Assembly (NCBI RefSeq): GCF_025766255.1
Contig: NW_026516664.1
Span: 310,001 to 374,000 of the forward strand
Length of the DNA stretch: 64,000 bases
Reading direction: 5' to 3'
Source: Zychaea mexicana
Lineage: Eukaryota; Mucoromycota; Mucoromycetes; Mucorales; Lichtheimiaceae
In this document: positions 35,419-48,352 of the stretch, piece after piece
How positions within the stretch are numbered: position 1 is the first letter of the stretch
Layout: the number at the start of each line of letters is the position of its first letter
Notes under the pieces: generated by a model
The model's input: only the letters and a program-made list of their open reading frames with translations
Database searches by the model: none
Told to the model about the DNA's origin: nothing
Translations under genes and position numbers: made by a program

Positions 35419-36763
35419 TCATCGGTATGATGAGGACATGTTGTGATGATGGTGATGGTGATGGTGTGGGATTGTTGGTTGTGGTTGTGATTGCTCTTGT
35501 TGTTGTTGTTGCCGCTGCTGCTGCTGCTGTTGTTGCTGTTGTTGTTGTTCTAGCTGTGCCTTTTTCCTCGTCAGCTTTGCATAATCTATAAGGACAACAA
35601 GAATGCATGTTCAATGTTTTGTCATTATCCTACAAACTGCGCATCCAGAACCAATGCTTGCTGTTGAAGACGTACGTAACCCGCATGCATTGCAAAGCGT
35701 CCGAGCACCATCTGGGCCTCTTCGCCATTCTGGTGTTTCCGAAATATTACATGAATGACATCGTCCTTGGAACGTTGCACTTTTCTATTAAATCGATGAT
35801 GAACAGGAATCGGAACAGTGAGCCTATACACTATATCATTGATGGAGAAGATTAAACTTACACCGCGTCGTCGTTGCCGTAATTTGGTTAGAGACAAAGT
35901 TCCTGTATGCCAAGCTGCAGTCGTTGTTGGGGGCGATGATACTGTTGTGGTAGGCCTATCGGACTGGTGATAATGGTAGTGACGACAAGCGAGCATTAAG
36001 CGGGATCAGAACAGGTCAAAGAAAAGAAATGGAAATGATTGCTCTCATGATTGAAAAGCTTAATTTTTACCCGAATAGGATGCTCCAACTGTGGTCGTGC
36101 AGTTTGCTGTTTCCTCAGCCGCAATAATGCATTAAGCACCTCATTCGCCCGACCAATCATGTCATCCAACCATGGCTTTGGATCGTCGTCATCCGTCCAC
36201 TGGCTTCTGCGCTGGCCAATACTTTTGCACAAGTAGTGGCAATGCTCGATGATCTGTAGACAGAGCACAAAGGTCGTGCATGATGAGTTTTAAAAATAAA
36301 ATTTACTACGATAGGGGCTGGTTTGATTAGGTTGCGCGCGGCATTATTTGTCACCGCTAATTATTTCTCATACTTGATCAACGTCGTGGTAAACGGGAGG
36401 GCTAAATCTGGAGCGGGCGACGGGTGTGGAGGACGATGACGATGTGGATGGTGGCGAAGAACGACTGCTGGAAGACGCTGGTGTGATGACGGGTTGGAAG
36501 GGCGTGTTATGAGAGAGGGGTAACCACGGCGATGGTTGCTGTGGGTGTTGCTGTGGTATTGACGGTAACGGCGGCTGTGGTGATGGTGATGGTGGTGGTG
36601 GTATCTGTGGCTGCCAGGAACGGGCGGGCAGGAAATCATCGATCACGGATATAGGAGGAAGATGCAATCCTTCTTCACTGTTGCAATGGATTGAAAATGG
36701 GGCAGATAGTATAAAGAGAAGCAGGTCCAAATGTGAGCTGGGCAACAGTCTGAAGGAATCCAA
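35419..36763 (-). CDS. NsdD-like GATA zinc-finger transcription factor
   Basis: Five exons: 36763-36374 (5' end uncertain), 36253-36071, 35963-35862, 35784-35676, 35585-35419; about 316 aa. A Pro/Ser-rich N-terminus is followed by a helical segment ([31 protein letters not shown]) like the one upstream of the finger in NsdD/SUB-1 factors. The finger is split by an intron: [24 protein letters not shown], then [10 protein letters not shown]. The Cys spacing is C-x2-C-x18-C-x2-C, the 18-residue-loop type. The C-terminus is Gln-rich and ends in a run of eight His. NsdD-type factors govern sexual and asexual development in ascomycetes; the role here is inferred. The true first exon may lie further upstream; 36763 is only the first in-frame Met. 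Confidence 0.82.
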
Positions 36764-37542
36764 TGTTGTTGGACGTGTCTGTTCTTTCTTTTACCTCTGC
36801 GATGCTGGACACATATTGGACGACAGGATGAGAACAGGGCAGCACTAGAAGAACAGAAAAGAGAGCAGCAAAAGAGGGAGAAAAAGAAGAAGAGAGAAGA
36901 GGGAAAAGAAGATGTTTATATTTTTTTTTTCCGGGATTCTTATCCGGCCATTCGAAGGAGGAGGCGCGTGTGTGTGATTTGGCGTGTGACAAAATCAACG
37001 ACATTGCAAACGGCCCTTTCTTGTTCTGGATTATTGCCTCTTCAACTCCCTCTGTTTTTCTTGTTCCGTGCTGGTGGTGATGGATGGATGGAGGGGGGGG
37101 AGACGAGGAGGCGCAAAACCTCATCCATCCCGCACCGACCTTCACATGTAACGCCCATTCCTCCGGTGTAACCTCTGCTGTTTGATGGACAAGCTACCCA
37201 TCATCGCAGAGCCATCTTCTGTTCTCAGAAGAGAGTCAGCCAGAGAAAAAAGGTCATGTTGACAAGCGTCTTTGCAAAGAAGTGACCGTGTCACTGACTT
37301 GTCCAAGACAGCAACCACGTGGAGGACAAGAATGTTCAGCAATCTACAGTTTTTCCCATCAACTGTACAATTTCGATCTGGCTACAGATTCCTTCTGCGT
37401 GGTCTGATATCCCTCTCTTTGTCCCATACTTTTCCCCTCCAGCCCAAAAAGCAAGAAGGTTGAAACCTAACTTGTGTGTCATACAAACAAACACTCTCCA
37501 ACAATGCTAGTCAGCAGAAAATGCTCACGACCGCTTGTTTGT

Positions 37543-37569
37543 TCTGCTGCTGCTGCTGCTGCTGCTGCT
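37543..37569 (+). repeat. (CTG)n microsatellite
   Basis: About nine CTG/TGC units in non-coding DNA. Confidence 0.9.
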
Positions 37570-40383
37570 ACAGCTGTTAATCTGAGCATATCGCTCTTGT
37601 CTTGAATTTGGTCAAACAAGGTGTTTGGGATTCATTCGGGCTCAGACAGTTAAGCTACTGCTCCCTGTGCTCAGAGTATATCGAGATCTTGTTTGTACAT
37701 TTTAGATTGTGCAACGTCCTGTCTAGCCTCACGTCCCCCCCCCCAACCCTTGTCTCTCTGCTCATCCAACCACCTCCCTCTCCACGGGGCCCCCACTCTG
37801 TTTCAGAAGCTTGTTGAGCAAGCCCTTATCACAATGTATCTTGTACATATCTAGATCATCAACCCAAATTGTAGATGCACACCATGGCTAGCTTTCTCTC
37901 TTCTTTTCATTTATGGCAACACCCCATCCTATGTCTACAGATTCAACTTAGTGATGGTGGTGGCTGGAGCGTGTGAGCTATGGAACAGAAGAGGAATGGG
38001 TCATATAGCGTACACAAACGAGATAAGAAAGATATCAGGAAAGGCTTCAAACAAGGGACACTGCAGCCGGCAATGTCGTCAGCTTTATTACGTAAACTCC
38101 CCGTCTGACGATCCGTTGTTGTGGTTGTTTGCTCTGGGTCATTAGGCATTGTCGTGGTAACTCTAATTCCCCGTCCTCAATCGCTTACTTAGCAGCCAAC
38201 CACGCCCTCTATCCTTCGATAGCAGATGACATCGTATAACAAAAAGGAACACAAGAGAATTTTGCTATATTTAACACTTGTCGACTCTATTAAGCAAATT
38301 TCGCCGATATTTCTTTTTGGCACCTTCAGGGTCATCACACCCATCTCACAAAAATTGGTGCATGTCCATTTTTGTGAACTTCCGGGCTCTTTTTTTCTGA
38401 TTACAACCTCAGATTTTTTTCCCAACCAATTTGTTTTGCCCTCTTTTCTGGTTTCCTTAGTAAGTAATGCCACTTGGCGTGATATGTGAAATGGGAGTCG
38501 TCAGTAGAACCACTCGCGTGTTGAAACGTGCCCCAACCTTGGCCCGTGCTCGTAGTAGTAGTACCTCATGTTTTCTTCTCCGATTTTGGCGGGCTCAGGA
38601 AACACTGTTTGGGGGGGTGGAAAGAGAAAAGATGGTTACAGAGCCTCCATGTGCTGGGTTGCACCTAATACCTAAACATGTTTACGCTTACTTCAAAGGT
38701 CCAAGGAAAGAGGGAAAAAAGGTGTGTGTGTTTTTCTTCGAAGCCACGAAAGATAATTTCCCGCTTAGTAGGTTAGAAATAGTCTATTCCTGGTGGGCAG
38801 AGAAGAGGAGACTTGGAATTGTCCGGGCAAAGTCAAATATGTGCAAGAGTTTGCTTGTTTACGGCTGTTTTCTCTTTTAGCGAAACATCCCCGTAAAATA
38901 GAGAGATAGACAGAGAGAATCAAAGTATACCAGTGCCTGCTACTTCTTGGCACTACTTGCAGGACCGTAATAGACGATATCTTGCTAAATCTCGAAAAGC
39001 GTTCTATATTTCCTCAATTTCTGAAGGACGAGTATCTGACAAATTGACACGCTCTGTCTTTTTCTTCCTTTCTATGGGTGGGCCTAGTTGTATTATACTC
39101 AGCCTTCCTCAAATCTCCGATAATAGTACCTGTGGATGTTCAGGCACCATGGCCGATCGCTTGCATCTAAACACTCGCACAAAACCTATTACCACACACG
39201 TGCATTCTTGTGATCTCACCGGCATCTACGTGCATATTATTCAAGATGCAAGATAGACGCTCAATTTTTTTGTTCCGTTGGGAATTGCGAGAGTGCAGTT
39301 GTTGTGCTGCCTGCTGCTGATGATGACACACGCGCGAGACAAATTGGTATCACTCACATATACACATACGTTTATGGTACGTTGTGGAACACATACACCA
39401 TCGTCCTAATTTTGGCATGAGCCTTCTTCTTCTTTTCTACCAAAATCGATTTACTAAGAAGCTGCCAAGCTGCTTGGATGCGTTTGTTTCCACACGCATT
39501 CCAGTTTGGGAAATTCCGTCAACATTAGAAAGGTACCCAAAAATTGTATTCTCTCGTTGGGACCAACTACTGCTTAGATCAGTACGATATGTCGTACATC
39601 ATCTTAGGTTTTTGACAAAGAAAAAAAGTTGTCGTCTTCTCAATTATATATAAGAAAAGGGTTGGTATTACTAACGCTGCTCGTACATATCACTATAAGA
39701 TGTACTTCAAAAAACTTTAAAAATTATCCAGCACCACCATCATCTTACAAGAAGGTTTAGTTGTCTTTTGTCTTCTTCTCACATCTAATATGTACTGAAT
39801 GACAAGTGACTCGCCGCAATGTCCTTGGACTCCTGTTGCTTTGTCATTTCATTTACCAAACGCACGGGCTCGTAAACAAACCTTCCCACGTAAGTAAAGG
39901 TACTAAAAATATCATTGTCAATCAGACGGTCAGTTACGTGTTTGCAATTACTTACCAACATTGATGATGTATACCTGCTTGAGTAAGCATCTTCTGACTT
40001 TTTTCTTGTTTACATATGATATATGTTATTCGAACTGGGAAAACAAAGTTTAGTTCTGCAACGCCGGTTCGATTCCATTTAGAATCGCTGCTGTTGTCGT
40101 CTTCTGGAGCACAAACGCATTTCACCAATGTCGTACATTTGGCGCTTTTCCTTGCTGTTTGTCTGATGCAAAAGATGATGGTTGTAGTCACTAATGAATG
40201 ATACATGACAGACGACACATCTATCAATGGTACGCCGAAGGTACTCGACTAAAGTGTACATTGCTGCTATTAATCGTGCGTAGGAAAATGTTAGTAAGAT
40301 CTTTTTTTTTGTCGTTTACACAAACTAGAAGGGAGAAAATGTCCGGGACTGTCGCCGTATGCTGTTATGGATTGTTACTGGTA

Positions 40384-40449
40384 TACTATCAGTAGTGATC
40401 ATTGTGGTAGCTCAGCATCAATAAAGGCCATCACTACTGCGTGATAGTA
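40384..40449. repeat. Small imperfect inverted repeat
   Basis: TACTATCA followed by GTAGTGAT pairs with ATCACTAC (4-nt bulge) TGATAGTA. The unit is about 66 bp with matching ends. It could be a hairpin or a tiny MITE-like remnant. Confidence 0.5.
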
Positions 40450-41859
40450 ATACATGGCAAGAGTTACTGATCATTCTATCGATAAAAATATTGATGACCT
40501 AATAGTCAAAAACCTTCGACACTAGCGAGGTTCCCAGCATTGATTGTAGTTTGGCAGCTGGAGCATTGCTTGTATCGCCTTCCATCTCTATTGGATTGAA
40601 CAACCCAACGATAACTATTCTGCGAGCAGTCCCTGATGGTGTGATCCCCTCCTGTGTCTTGTTCAGCCTACTGTTGTTGCTGATGGCATCAGGATCCATT
40701 GTATCACAAAATAGTATAAATTTATGTATACAGCCTCTCCATGAGTATGGGTGACACAGTAATGATACACATACTCGGGTCTGCCATATTACATTTTTGC
40801 TTTCATTTCACATTTCGCACCTCACAAAGTAAAGATGGGTCATTAACCTTGAAGAAACGCGTATCTATTTTCAGATCATAGATGCAATAAAAGGGAACGA
40901 CTTTCCTTTTTCCTCACGAGTTGCTTAATTTGTATGTAGCAGTCCAATTTTTTAATGCAAAGCGTTGTGTGGCATAACAACCGATGCATCCGTTGCTCAT
41001 GGACCACGTACATGATTGCTGGATACCATCGTTAAGGTCATATCACCATGCATGTTGCGCAGAGCCGAATGCCCATTATAAGAGCCAAACTTTGGCTGTT
41101 GATCGATAGAGTTTTTCTTCCCCTCTCCCAAACAAAGTTCTGTTTTATCTTTTTCACATTCAGCTTAGTAGTAGTGTGGCGATAACACTTGCTACGCACA
41201 TAAGCAATAATCAAATTTGCCAAGTATAAAAAGTTGGGTGCTACACAGCGAAACGTGACTGCAGGTAATAAAGAGTTAGACCAAGAGTCTCCAACTAGAC
41301 CATTGGGCTTCTTCCGGCGCCGATACGCACTATGTACCCCATTCAGCGTCTCGGCGAAAGCGTGGTGGAAAAAGAAAATGTCATTGATCGGCATTCATGT
41401 TGCGCTGAGCTTCATGTTTATTTTGAAATCCCGTGGTCTTCTCGCTTCTTCGCTTCTCCGACAAGGCTTATCAGCAAAAGCGTATCCTATCACAGCCGAC
41501 ACCCAGAACCGATCTGGAAAAGAAAGTTATCTCGAATGAACGTGCGCAAAGAGCACAAGAGCCGAGAGCAGCCGAATTAGAAAACGTGATAGTACAGTAA
41601 GAAACGGCAAATGTTAAAATACCGTGAGACTTACAGATTGCCCGCCAAGTGGAGTTCAATCGAGTGAAATGACACATCTCGACACAGCACAGACCTAGAG
41701 AGAGAGTGCGAAAATATAATCCGCTAGCGCACTTGCCATAACCAGTAGTCGGCATACTTTTTCTTACTTTCTTTTGATTCGTTAGCGCGGTGACTCGTTC
41801 GATTCACTTTCTTTTTCCGTTTCTTGGCTCTTCCCGCCTTTTTTTCTTCCTCGTGTGAA

Positions 41860-43888
41860 ATGATCGATAACAACGGCAGTGGGCCTTCTACTACTATCAC
41901 CACTACTACTACCGCTACTGTTACTGATCCCTCGAACAACAATACTTCTCTTCTATTCGACACAACCAACCTGTCCGCCCCTGCAGAATTTCAGGACCCA
42001 CACTGGGCTGGTTCGAATAGCAACAACCACGACATCAACAATAACAACAACAGCTGCAACGAAAATGAGCAAAACAAACGCAAACGAAATGGCTCACTTG
42101 ATTCTGTAGAAGCCCTTGAACATTCAGTCGCTCCATCACAACGTAAGTAATCCAAACCTGTTGCTTTCTCCATCGCTGGCGCAATGGGACCTCTTTTCGT
42201 GGGAGCGGGGAGCACGATCAGCCTCCACCGTTTTTTCTTTGAACCAACCGGAGTTCTCAAGTGATAGCAGTGAATCAAAAAAGTTTCCCCGCAAACGGAC
42301 CTACTTTGTCGTAAACCATGCGCTCATACACCTTTACTTATATGTATATATATATATATATGATAGGCGACCAACAAGAAGTCTTACTCGATGATTCGCT
42401 GTCCTTGGATGACCTTCGCAAACCCGGTCGCAAGCCATTGACGGAAAGCGTTTTTGACGTAATTATTACCAGGGAAAAAATCATCATCATGAGCTTGAAA
42501 GACTAAACTCTTTCCTTTTCTCCTCTCTCTCTTTCTCTCTATCTCTCTTTTCAACTTAGGATGATGACGAGGATCCGAAAGTCAAACGTAAGGTCCAGAA
42601 CCGTGCTGCGCAACGAGCGTTCAGAGAACGAAAGGAACGCTATGTGCGTGAACTTGAAATAAAGATCCGCCAGATTCAGAACCAACATCTGCATACCACC
42701 GCTCAGCTGTCGCAAGAGAACCAATACTTGCGCGCCGTTATCCACCGCTTGAAAGCCGAGCTTTGTACGCTTAAAGGGTTGCCCCTGGAGAGCGGTGGCG
42801 ATGTGATCCCGCCGTTGCCTGCATGGCAGCACGCAACATCAGCACAAACACCGTCAGCAGCACCACTTTCTAGCGATCTCGCACCATTTCTGACACTGGG
42901 AGGAGCAGGGGGCCCGCATTCACCGATCACACCGACTCTGTCTCGACCACGCCCTGTGGCGATTGCCCCCCGAGGCACGCCGCCATCCCCAGCAAAGCGT
43001 CCCATTGCAGCGGCCAAACGGCGGCCAGTTCCGACACTGCCACAAAAGCAAGAGACAAAAAAGTCGACCAACTCGGATCAGCGCAACGATCTCGTGCAAA
43101 AACAACACATTCATCAACATCAACTTCATCAATATCAGCATTCACCTCAACATCAAGTACCACAGCAACAATATTTACCAAACAACAACAACGCGTTTTC
43201 CTCCTCCTCTACACCATTTAGTGATAATAACAACAGCAGTGCAAGCTCACATCCTGCTCTTTATGTTCAATTCAGTCCAGAAGAGAAACCACAGGACGAC
43301 TTTACCACCGCCACCGCCGTCCAAGGGCGCCGCTGCAACATCCCTTCTGCCGACGCTTACTTATCGTCCGACGTCAATTTGTTCACTGCCACTGGCAACA
43401 ACGATTTGGCGTTGTTTAGCAACAACACGACACAACCAGGCAACCATGGCAGCGGTTGCAGCAGCAGCAGCAGCAGTAGCAGCCGTGCTGGCAGTCATGC
43501 TGGTAGCCATGGTGCCAGATCTCCTCCACCTCCAGCACAACAAAGACAACCTATCAGCAACAATGCAATCACAACGCCAACAGCCACCGCCCCAGCAGCA
43601 GCAGCAGCAGCAGCAGCACGACCTGTTGTTCCTCAGAAACAAGATACCACTGAGAAGAACGCTGTTGTACAAGAGGATGAGTCGCAACGTACACGCGTCC
43701 AAACCGTCTGGCGTCGTCTGAATCTGTATGGTCGCTTCTCAGACTTTGACTTTGACCAACTTTCTCGGGTTGCTCAAATGGCAGATCATCGTGATGGTGC
43801 ACAGATGTCAATGGGTGGAGGTGTTCCTGTGATGGAGGACTGGGAGTTGGATAAGCTAATGCTTCAAATCGACTCTGATCATTTGTAA
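41860..43888 (+). CDS. Yap/AP-1-like bZIP transcription factor
   Basis: Three exons (41860-42142, 42367-42458, 42560-43888) give 567 aa. The basic region, at about residues 132-155, reads KRKVQNRAAQRAFRERKERY, the fungal Yap/Pap1 form with Q and F at the DNA-contact positions. A heptad-repeat zipper follows (LEIKIRQIQNQHLHTT, LSQENQYLRAVI, LKAEL). The N-terminus is Thr/Asn-rich. The middle is low complexity (Gln, Asn, Ser, Pro, Ala) from CAG/CAA repeats. The C-terminus FSDFDFDQL resembles the FDDFDxxxL patch of Yap1-type C-terminal domains, but I see no Cys-rich redox domain, so an oxidative-stress sensor mechanism like Yap1 is not supported. The first intron holds a (TA)n run near 42345-42362. 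Confidence 0.87.
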
Positions 43889-44199
43889 TTTGTTGTTTTA
43901 TTTTCCAATGTTTTATCTCCTGTCTTTTATACTCTTTTGTTTTGTTACATTAACCGTTAGAAACCAGATAATGAAGAAGGCCCCGCAGTGTACATAATCT
44001 ATAATCTATTAAGCATTCATAATTTTATTTTTTGTTCTTCTGTAATCTTTCCAACAAATTGCCGTTTTATATATCATCGCGTTAGAAATTCCCGGTGGTT
44101 TTAAAACAAAGGAAGAGAGGGGTAAAAGGCAATGACATTCTTGGACCCAACCCCCACTTCCTTTTTTTTGATAATTCTTAATTCCATGTTTTTACTTCC
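43889..44199. other. Intergenic
   Basis: 311 bp between bZIP stop and transporter start; AT-rich, with likely poly(A) and promoter signals only. Confidence 0.4.
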
Positions 44200-45640
44200 A
44201 TGTTCATCCACCATCCACTTTTCAGTAGACCACTCGTTCAGGTCACACTCTTGGGCTTTGTATGTCTATGTTGTCCTGGCATGTGGAACGCTTTAACCGG
44301 CCTAGGTGCTGGGGGTTCTATGAGCTCCAATGTAGGCCTCACTGATGCGGCCAATAGCGCATTATACGGGTGCTTTGCGATCGTTGGGTTCTTTGCAGGC
44401 TCTGTCACGAATACCGTGGGCGTCAAGACCACACTGACTGTAAGGATGAGAGGTTTTGCCCCATACAGCTAAGAGAGAGAGACTGATGGTGGGCCTATAG
44501 GTTGGATCTTTAGGATACGCTTTATACGCAAGTTCATTCTGGGTATACGACCGACTACAAATTGGTGGGTTTGTAATTGCAGCAGGCGCGATCCTCGGCT
44601 GCTGTGCCGGAATCTTCTGGTCTGCCCAGGGTGCCATCATGATGTCTTACCCTGAAGAGCACAACAAGGGCAAATACGTGGCCGTCTTCTGGGCTCTTTT
44701 CAATCTGGGCGGTATTGCCGGGTCCGTCATTGCGCTCGTACTGAATCTCGAAAACCAGGCTGGTGGTGGTGTGTCGACAGGCACGTATACGGTGTTTGTC
44801 ATTATCATGCTCATCGGCGTCGGTTTATCTCTAGCGTTGTTGCCACCTTCACGCGTGGTTCGAGATGACGGCACTCGTATTGCTATAGCTTGTTCACCAT
44901 GTTGGACAACGGAATTTAAAGGCGCCTTGTTGGTTTGGAAAGAGTGGCGTATGCTTGCATTGATACCAGCATTCCTTGCATCCAACTGGTTTTATGCGTA
45001 CCAGTTCCGCATCAATGCCGTTTATTTCAATCCATCGACGCGTGCGCTAAACGATGCAATGTACTGGTGTCTCCAGATCATTGGTGCCTTATTGATTGGT
45101 GTTTTGCTTGACTACCGGGGCATGTCAAGGCGACGTCGTGGCCTGATTGGACTCGGTGTTTTGTTTGTGGTGCTCATGACCGTGTGGGCCGGTGGACTTG
45201 CCTTCCAGCTTACATTTGATAACGATTATGCGGATCCGATTCATTGGACGGCGTCTAGGTTCGCTGGCCCGTTTGTACTGTATATGTTTTATGGATTTGC
45301 CGATTCGCTATATCAGACATACATCTATTGGCTGATGGGTGCCATGTCCAACGACCCTGCGTTGCTTGCACGCTATGCCGGATTCTACAAGGCCATGCAG
45401 TCAGCTGGAGCAGCTGTTTCTTTTGGAATCGATGCAGCGGATATTCCGCTACGATGGGAATGCTTGATCTGCTGGCTTCTGGTATTTATTTCATTCCCAC
45501 TTGCATTCCTCGTGGCAAACACGGTGTCCGAGAGCAACAAAGGACAGCAACAAGATAATGGCGATGATATCATTGATGACGATAAGAAGACATCTGAAAC
45601 CATTGAGTGTATCAAGGAACCAGCGCAAGCAAAAACTTGA
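44200..45640 (+). CDS. UNC93-like (DUF895) major facilitator transporter
   Basis: Two exons (44200-44439, 44501-45640) encode 459 aa. The start of the first helix, LVQVTLLGFVCLCCPGMWNA, with LTGLGAGG is the UNC93-like signature of fungal DUF895 transporters, followed by NSALYGCFAIVGFFAGS. About eleven to twelve hydrophobic segments can be counted. An SAQGAIMMSYPEE motif and the loop WKEWRMLALIPAFLASNWFY are also typical. The C-terminal tail is acidic and hydrophilic (about residues 420-459). Substrate is unknown for the family. The N-terminus before the first helix is only about 12 residues; an additional upstream exon cannot be excluded. Confidence 0.85.
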
Positions 45641-45899
45641 TTATAATACCATACCATTTCACTTTATCCGTATCGTCATTTTTTTCACTATCCCTCCACA
45701 TTTTTCTCCCTCCCCCACTCCTACCGGCATCTAGCAATATAAATGGTTCGCTGTTGTTTTTGTTTAAAAATAGAGAAATACTAATTGTACTAGTTTCTAA
45801 TTATGGTAGTATGTATACATATTGTGATATATACAAGGTGTGTGGGTCTGGGTATAGATATGTACAAAAAAGGTTAACCAGCATAATCGATATTTTCTT

Positions 45900-47379
45900 T
45901 CATCGATCCATCATCAGCCGTGAAAAGATTACTTCGCGAATATGTTGATCATAATCATAGTGGTTTTCGTCATCACCATCATCTTGATCGTCGTCGTCTT
46001 CATCGTATCTGGCGGAATCATCACCACCGCCATTTTGGGAAGTTGATCTTTGGGAATTTGATCGCGTGTACCGGGAACGGGTATTGGAAGTAGATCGAGA
46101 AGTCCACGTGGCTATTGATTGAGCCAGTGATGCGACATCATCATCACGCGGGGACCGACTCGTTTGTACCGATGAGAGCGGATCACCGGAGGACTTTCTT
46201 CGCTGCAGTGGGTGATAGTGAGATGTAGATCCGCTTCCGCTCGAAACTGATGACGAGCCATCTTCTTGTCTACTGCCACTTGCGGCGGCTGCAGGGTTCT
46301 GAGGTGGATAACCGAGATGTTTTAGAATAACTGCTAAATGGGTCATGATCTCGCGAAACGTATCCTGATTTACGGGTACTCGACTGAACCGTGCTTGTTC
46401 ATATCCATCCACATAGACTTGGCCTATTTGTCCATCAATCAAACCGCGTTGGATCAAAAAATGGATATACTTTCGAGTAGGAACATGTGAAGGTCGCGCA
46501 AAATCTAAGCTGATCTTCATGGCTGCTTGCTCTATGACATGCATGGTGAGAAAAAGTAATAACAGACTGCTTTCTAATGAGCTGGATGTGCCGTTTTGGA
46601 GTTACCTATAAACATTGGTGTTCTAGCAACTACTCGTTTGAAATCGACACCTTCGAATTGTGCATCACCTATGTAGTATTACGAGAAATTGTAAATTTTC
46701 CCCATCATCATTGGGTCTCAAAAGCATAAGCAACAAGCTGCCCTTGTTTTGCTCCCTCTCTCTCACCAGCCTTCCTCCACTAAAACGCGATTATTTACCT
46801 GGCTTGCCCCAGCCTACATGACCGATATCCTCAGGCCGAGGTTCTGCTGATTTTCGCACCTTCTTCACATCGTCAAATTGCCCTTGAATATGCGAATAGA
46901 CTTTCTATCACCATCAAATAGAATTGATGAGTTACTGCTATCCAACGTATACATGTGTTTGCGCATGAAGCTGCAGGAGATCGAGTGTTTTTTTTATCAC
47001 TAGTAATACCTTTGGTAAATCGTCTTTTTTTATGGGTATATATATCTTGGGTATATCTTGTAACGAAGCGCGCACTGTAAAGAAACGACTACAAGAGAAC
47101 GCCAAAGATGCAATGGCCTTTTTCAGGAAATGTAAGAGGTACAAGGTTAGATTACCTGTTGTTTGTGTGCCTGAAACTTATGTGCGTGCGTACCAGGACA
47201 ACGTAGCTTGCAGCAACGACAAAAAGATTGCGTAAATCGAATGGACCTGATTCAGTTCGGTCAAATAACGCTTGAACAATAACGTCGGCAGCAGATAACG
47301 CAATGCATACGGCTGTCAGGAAAATGAGAAAGAATAAAGAAGACGTATAGAAAAAGTGTCCATAACGGGTACTTTTCAT
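45900..47379 (-). CDS. DLT1-like membrane protein (defect at low temperature 1)
   Basis: Five exons: 47379-47194, 47117-47010, 46904-46799, 46668-46606, 46531-45900; 364 aa. Two transmembrane segments lie in the first 75 residues (SSLFFLIFLTAVCIALSAAD and NLFVVAASYVVLAIASLAFS). They are followed by DIPKIYIPIKKDDLPK, EPRPEDIGHVGWGKPG, RPSHVPTRKYIHFLIQRGLI and FREIMTHLAVILKHLGY. The order matches the fungal Dlt1 family. Yeast DLT1 is linked to cold growth; its molecular function is unknown. The C-terminal 130 residues are Ser-rich then strongly acidic with a poly-Asp stretch. The acceptor of the first intron (47118) was chosen to keep the second membrane helix in frame. A GA microsatellite (47410-47431) lies in the 5' leader. 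Confidence 0.8.
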
Positions 47380-48352
47380 TTGGAATTCGGCGAAATGGCG
47401 AATAAGAAAAGAGAGAGAGAGAGAGAGAGAAATGCTGGCGACAAAGACCAAAAGCTTTAATTTACATGGCTCGGTGATGGTGACTGTGGTAGGATAAAAA
47501 TAATAACCCGTTAGCGTACTGTATTTTTCCTGTCACGCACCAGCCATACAACAACACATGAAATGATACTTACGTCTTCCGAGCTCGGGCCATTTCAGAC
47601 CCACACCATTTGTCAAACATGGTGTTATAAGTTTATGTTGATCAAGTGTAGCCTGACACCATTAGTAATCACAAAAAAATACGATAAACAAGAGAGTATA
47701 AGAACTTTGGGAGGACTTAACTCTTTGAACAACGAGTCCCTTTGCTATTTCGGATGCCATCAACCTTTGTTGTACATGAAACAAGAGAAGGATGAAAAAA
47801 GAAGAGGAGAAGTAAGGCAGCCAACGGAAAGAGGACACACAACATAATAAATGTGGTGATGATGAGGAGAGGATTGAATGATAGGCATATTTGGAACGAA
47901 TATAGTGAAGAAAGAAGAAGATGGATGCCGGTGATGAAGATGGATTTCTTTTCAACAGGGGTCTTTCAGTAGTTTATCGCATGATCTTGGGAAACCGGAT
48001 GTCCCATCATTAATAATATATCATTGATCTATCACTGATGTATCAGATAGTATTACGTCAAGGATATATTCAGCAAGAAAGTTATTCATATGGCATACTA
48101 TGTATATACAGAGTTCAGTAATGCTGGATGATGTTATTCTTCACTCCCCATTGGACAGACTTTGTTTCGCCTTGTTATTGGCGTAAGTAACAATGCCGCA
48201 CTTTATTTTTTACAAGCAATTGGTCAGTTTTTCTATACCGCACTTTATTCTGAACTTGGCTAGGTCTCCACCGCCCGACTGTCCCGAAAAGGCGATGTTC
48301 TGGCTTTCATTTCTTTTATCCTCGTTTGGAACACCTTCAAGTTGTCCTCTCC
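47380..48352. other. Intergenic, divergent promoters
   Basis: About 970 bp between DLT1-like and the Lys/Arg-rich gene. It contains the (GA)n tract at 47410-47431. No gene seen. Confidence 0.45.

Larger units (their letters stand above)
36764..41859. other. 5.1-kb gene-free region between two divergent transcription-factor genes
   Basis: The longest stretch without a supported gene. It includes a poly-C run (about 37735-37744), a CTG run (37543-37569), a small imperfect inverted repeat (40384-40449) and many short random frames. It may contain the first exon of the GATA gene and long 5' UTRs. The longest frame (38467-38880, 137 codons) shows no motif. Confidence 0.5.

Noticed and set aside
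38467..38880. 137-codon open frame on the plus strand in the gene-free block
   Set aside because: Composition changes along its length, no motif or neighbouring exon was recognised, and frames of this length are expected by chance in 5 kb.
40055..40090. tRNA-like B box (GGTTCGATTCC)
   Set aside because: No matching A box, no acceptor stem and no five-base T stem around it.
41234..41580. Overlapping plus-strand frames upstream of the bZIP gene
   Set aside because: No motifs, poor codon pattern, and position consistent with promoter or leader.
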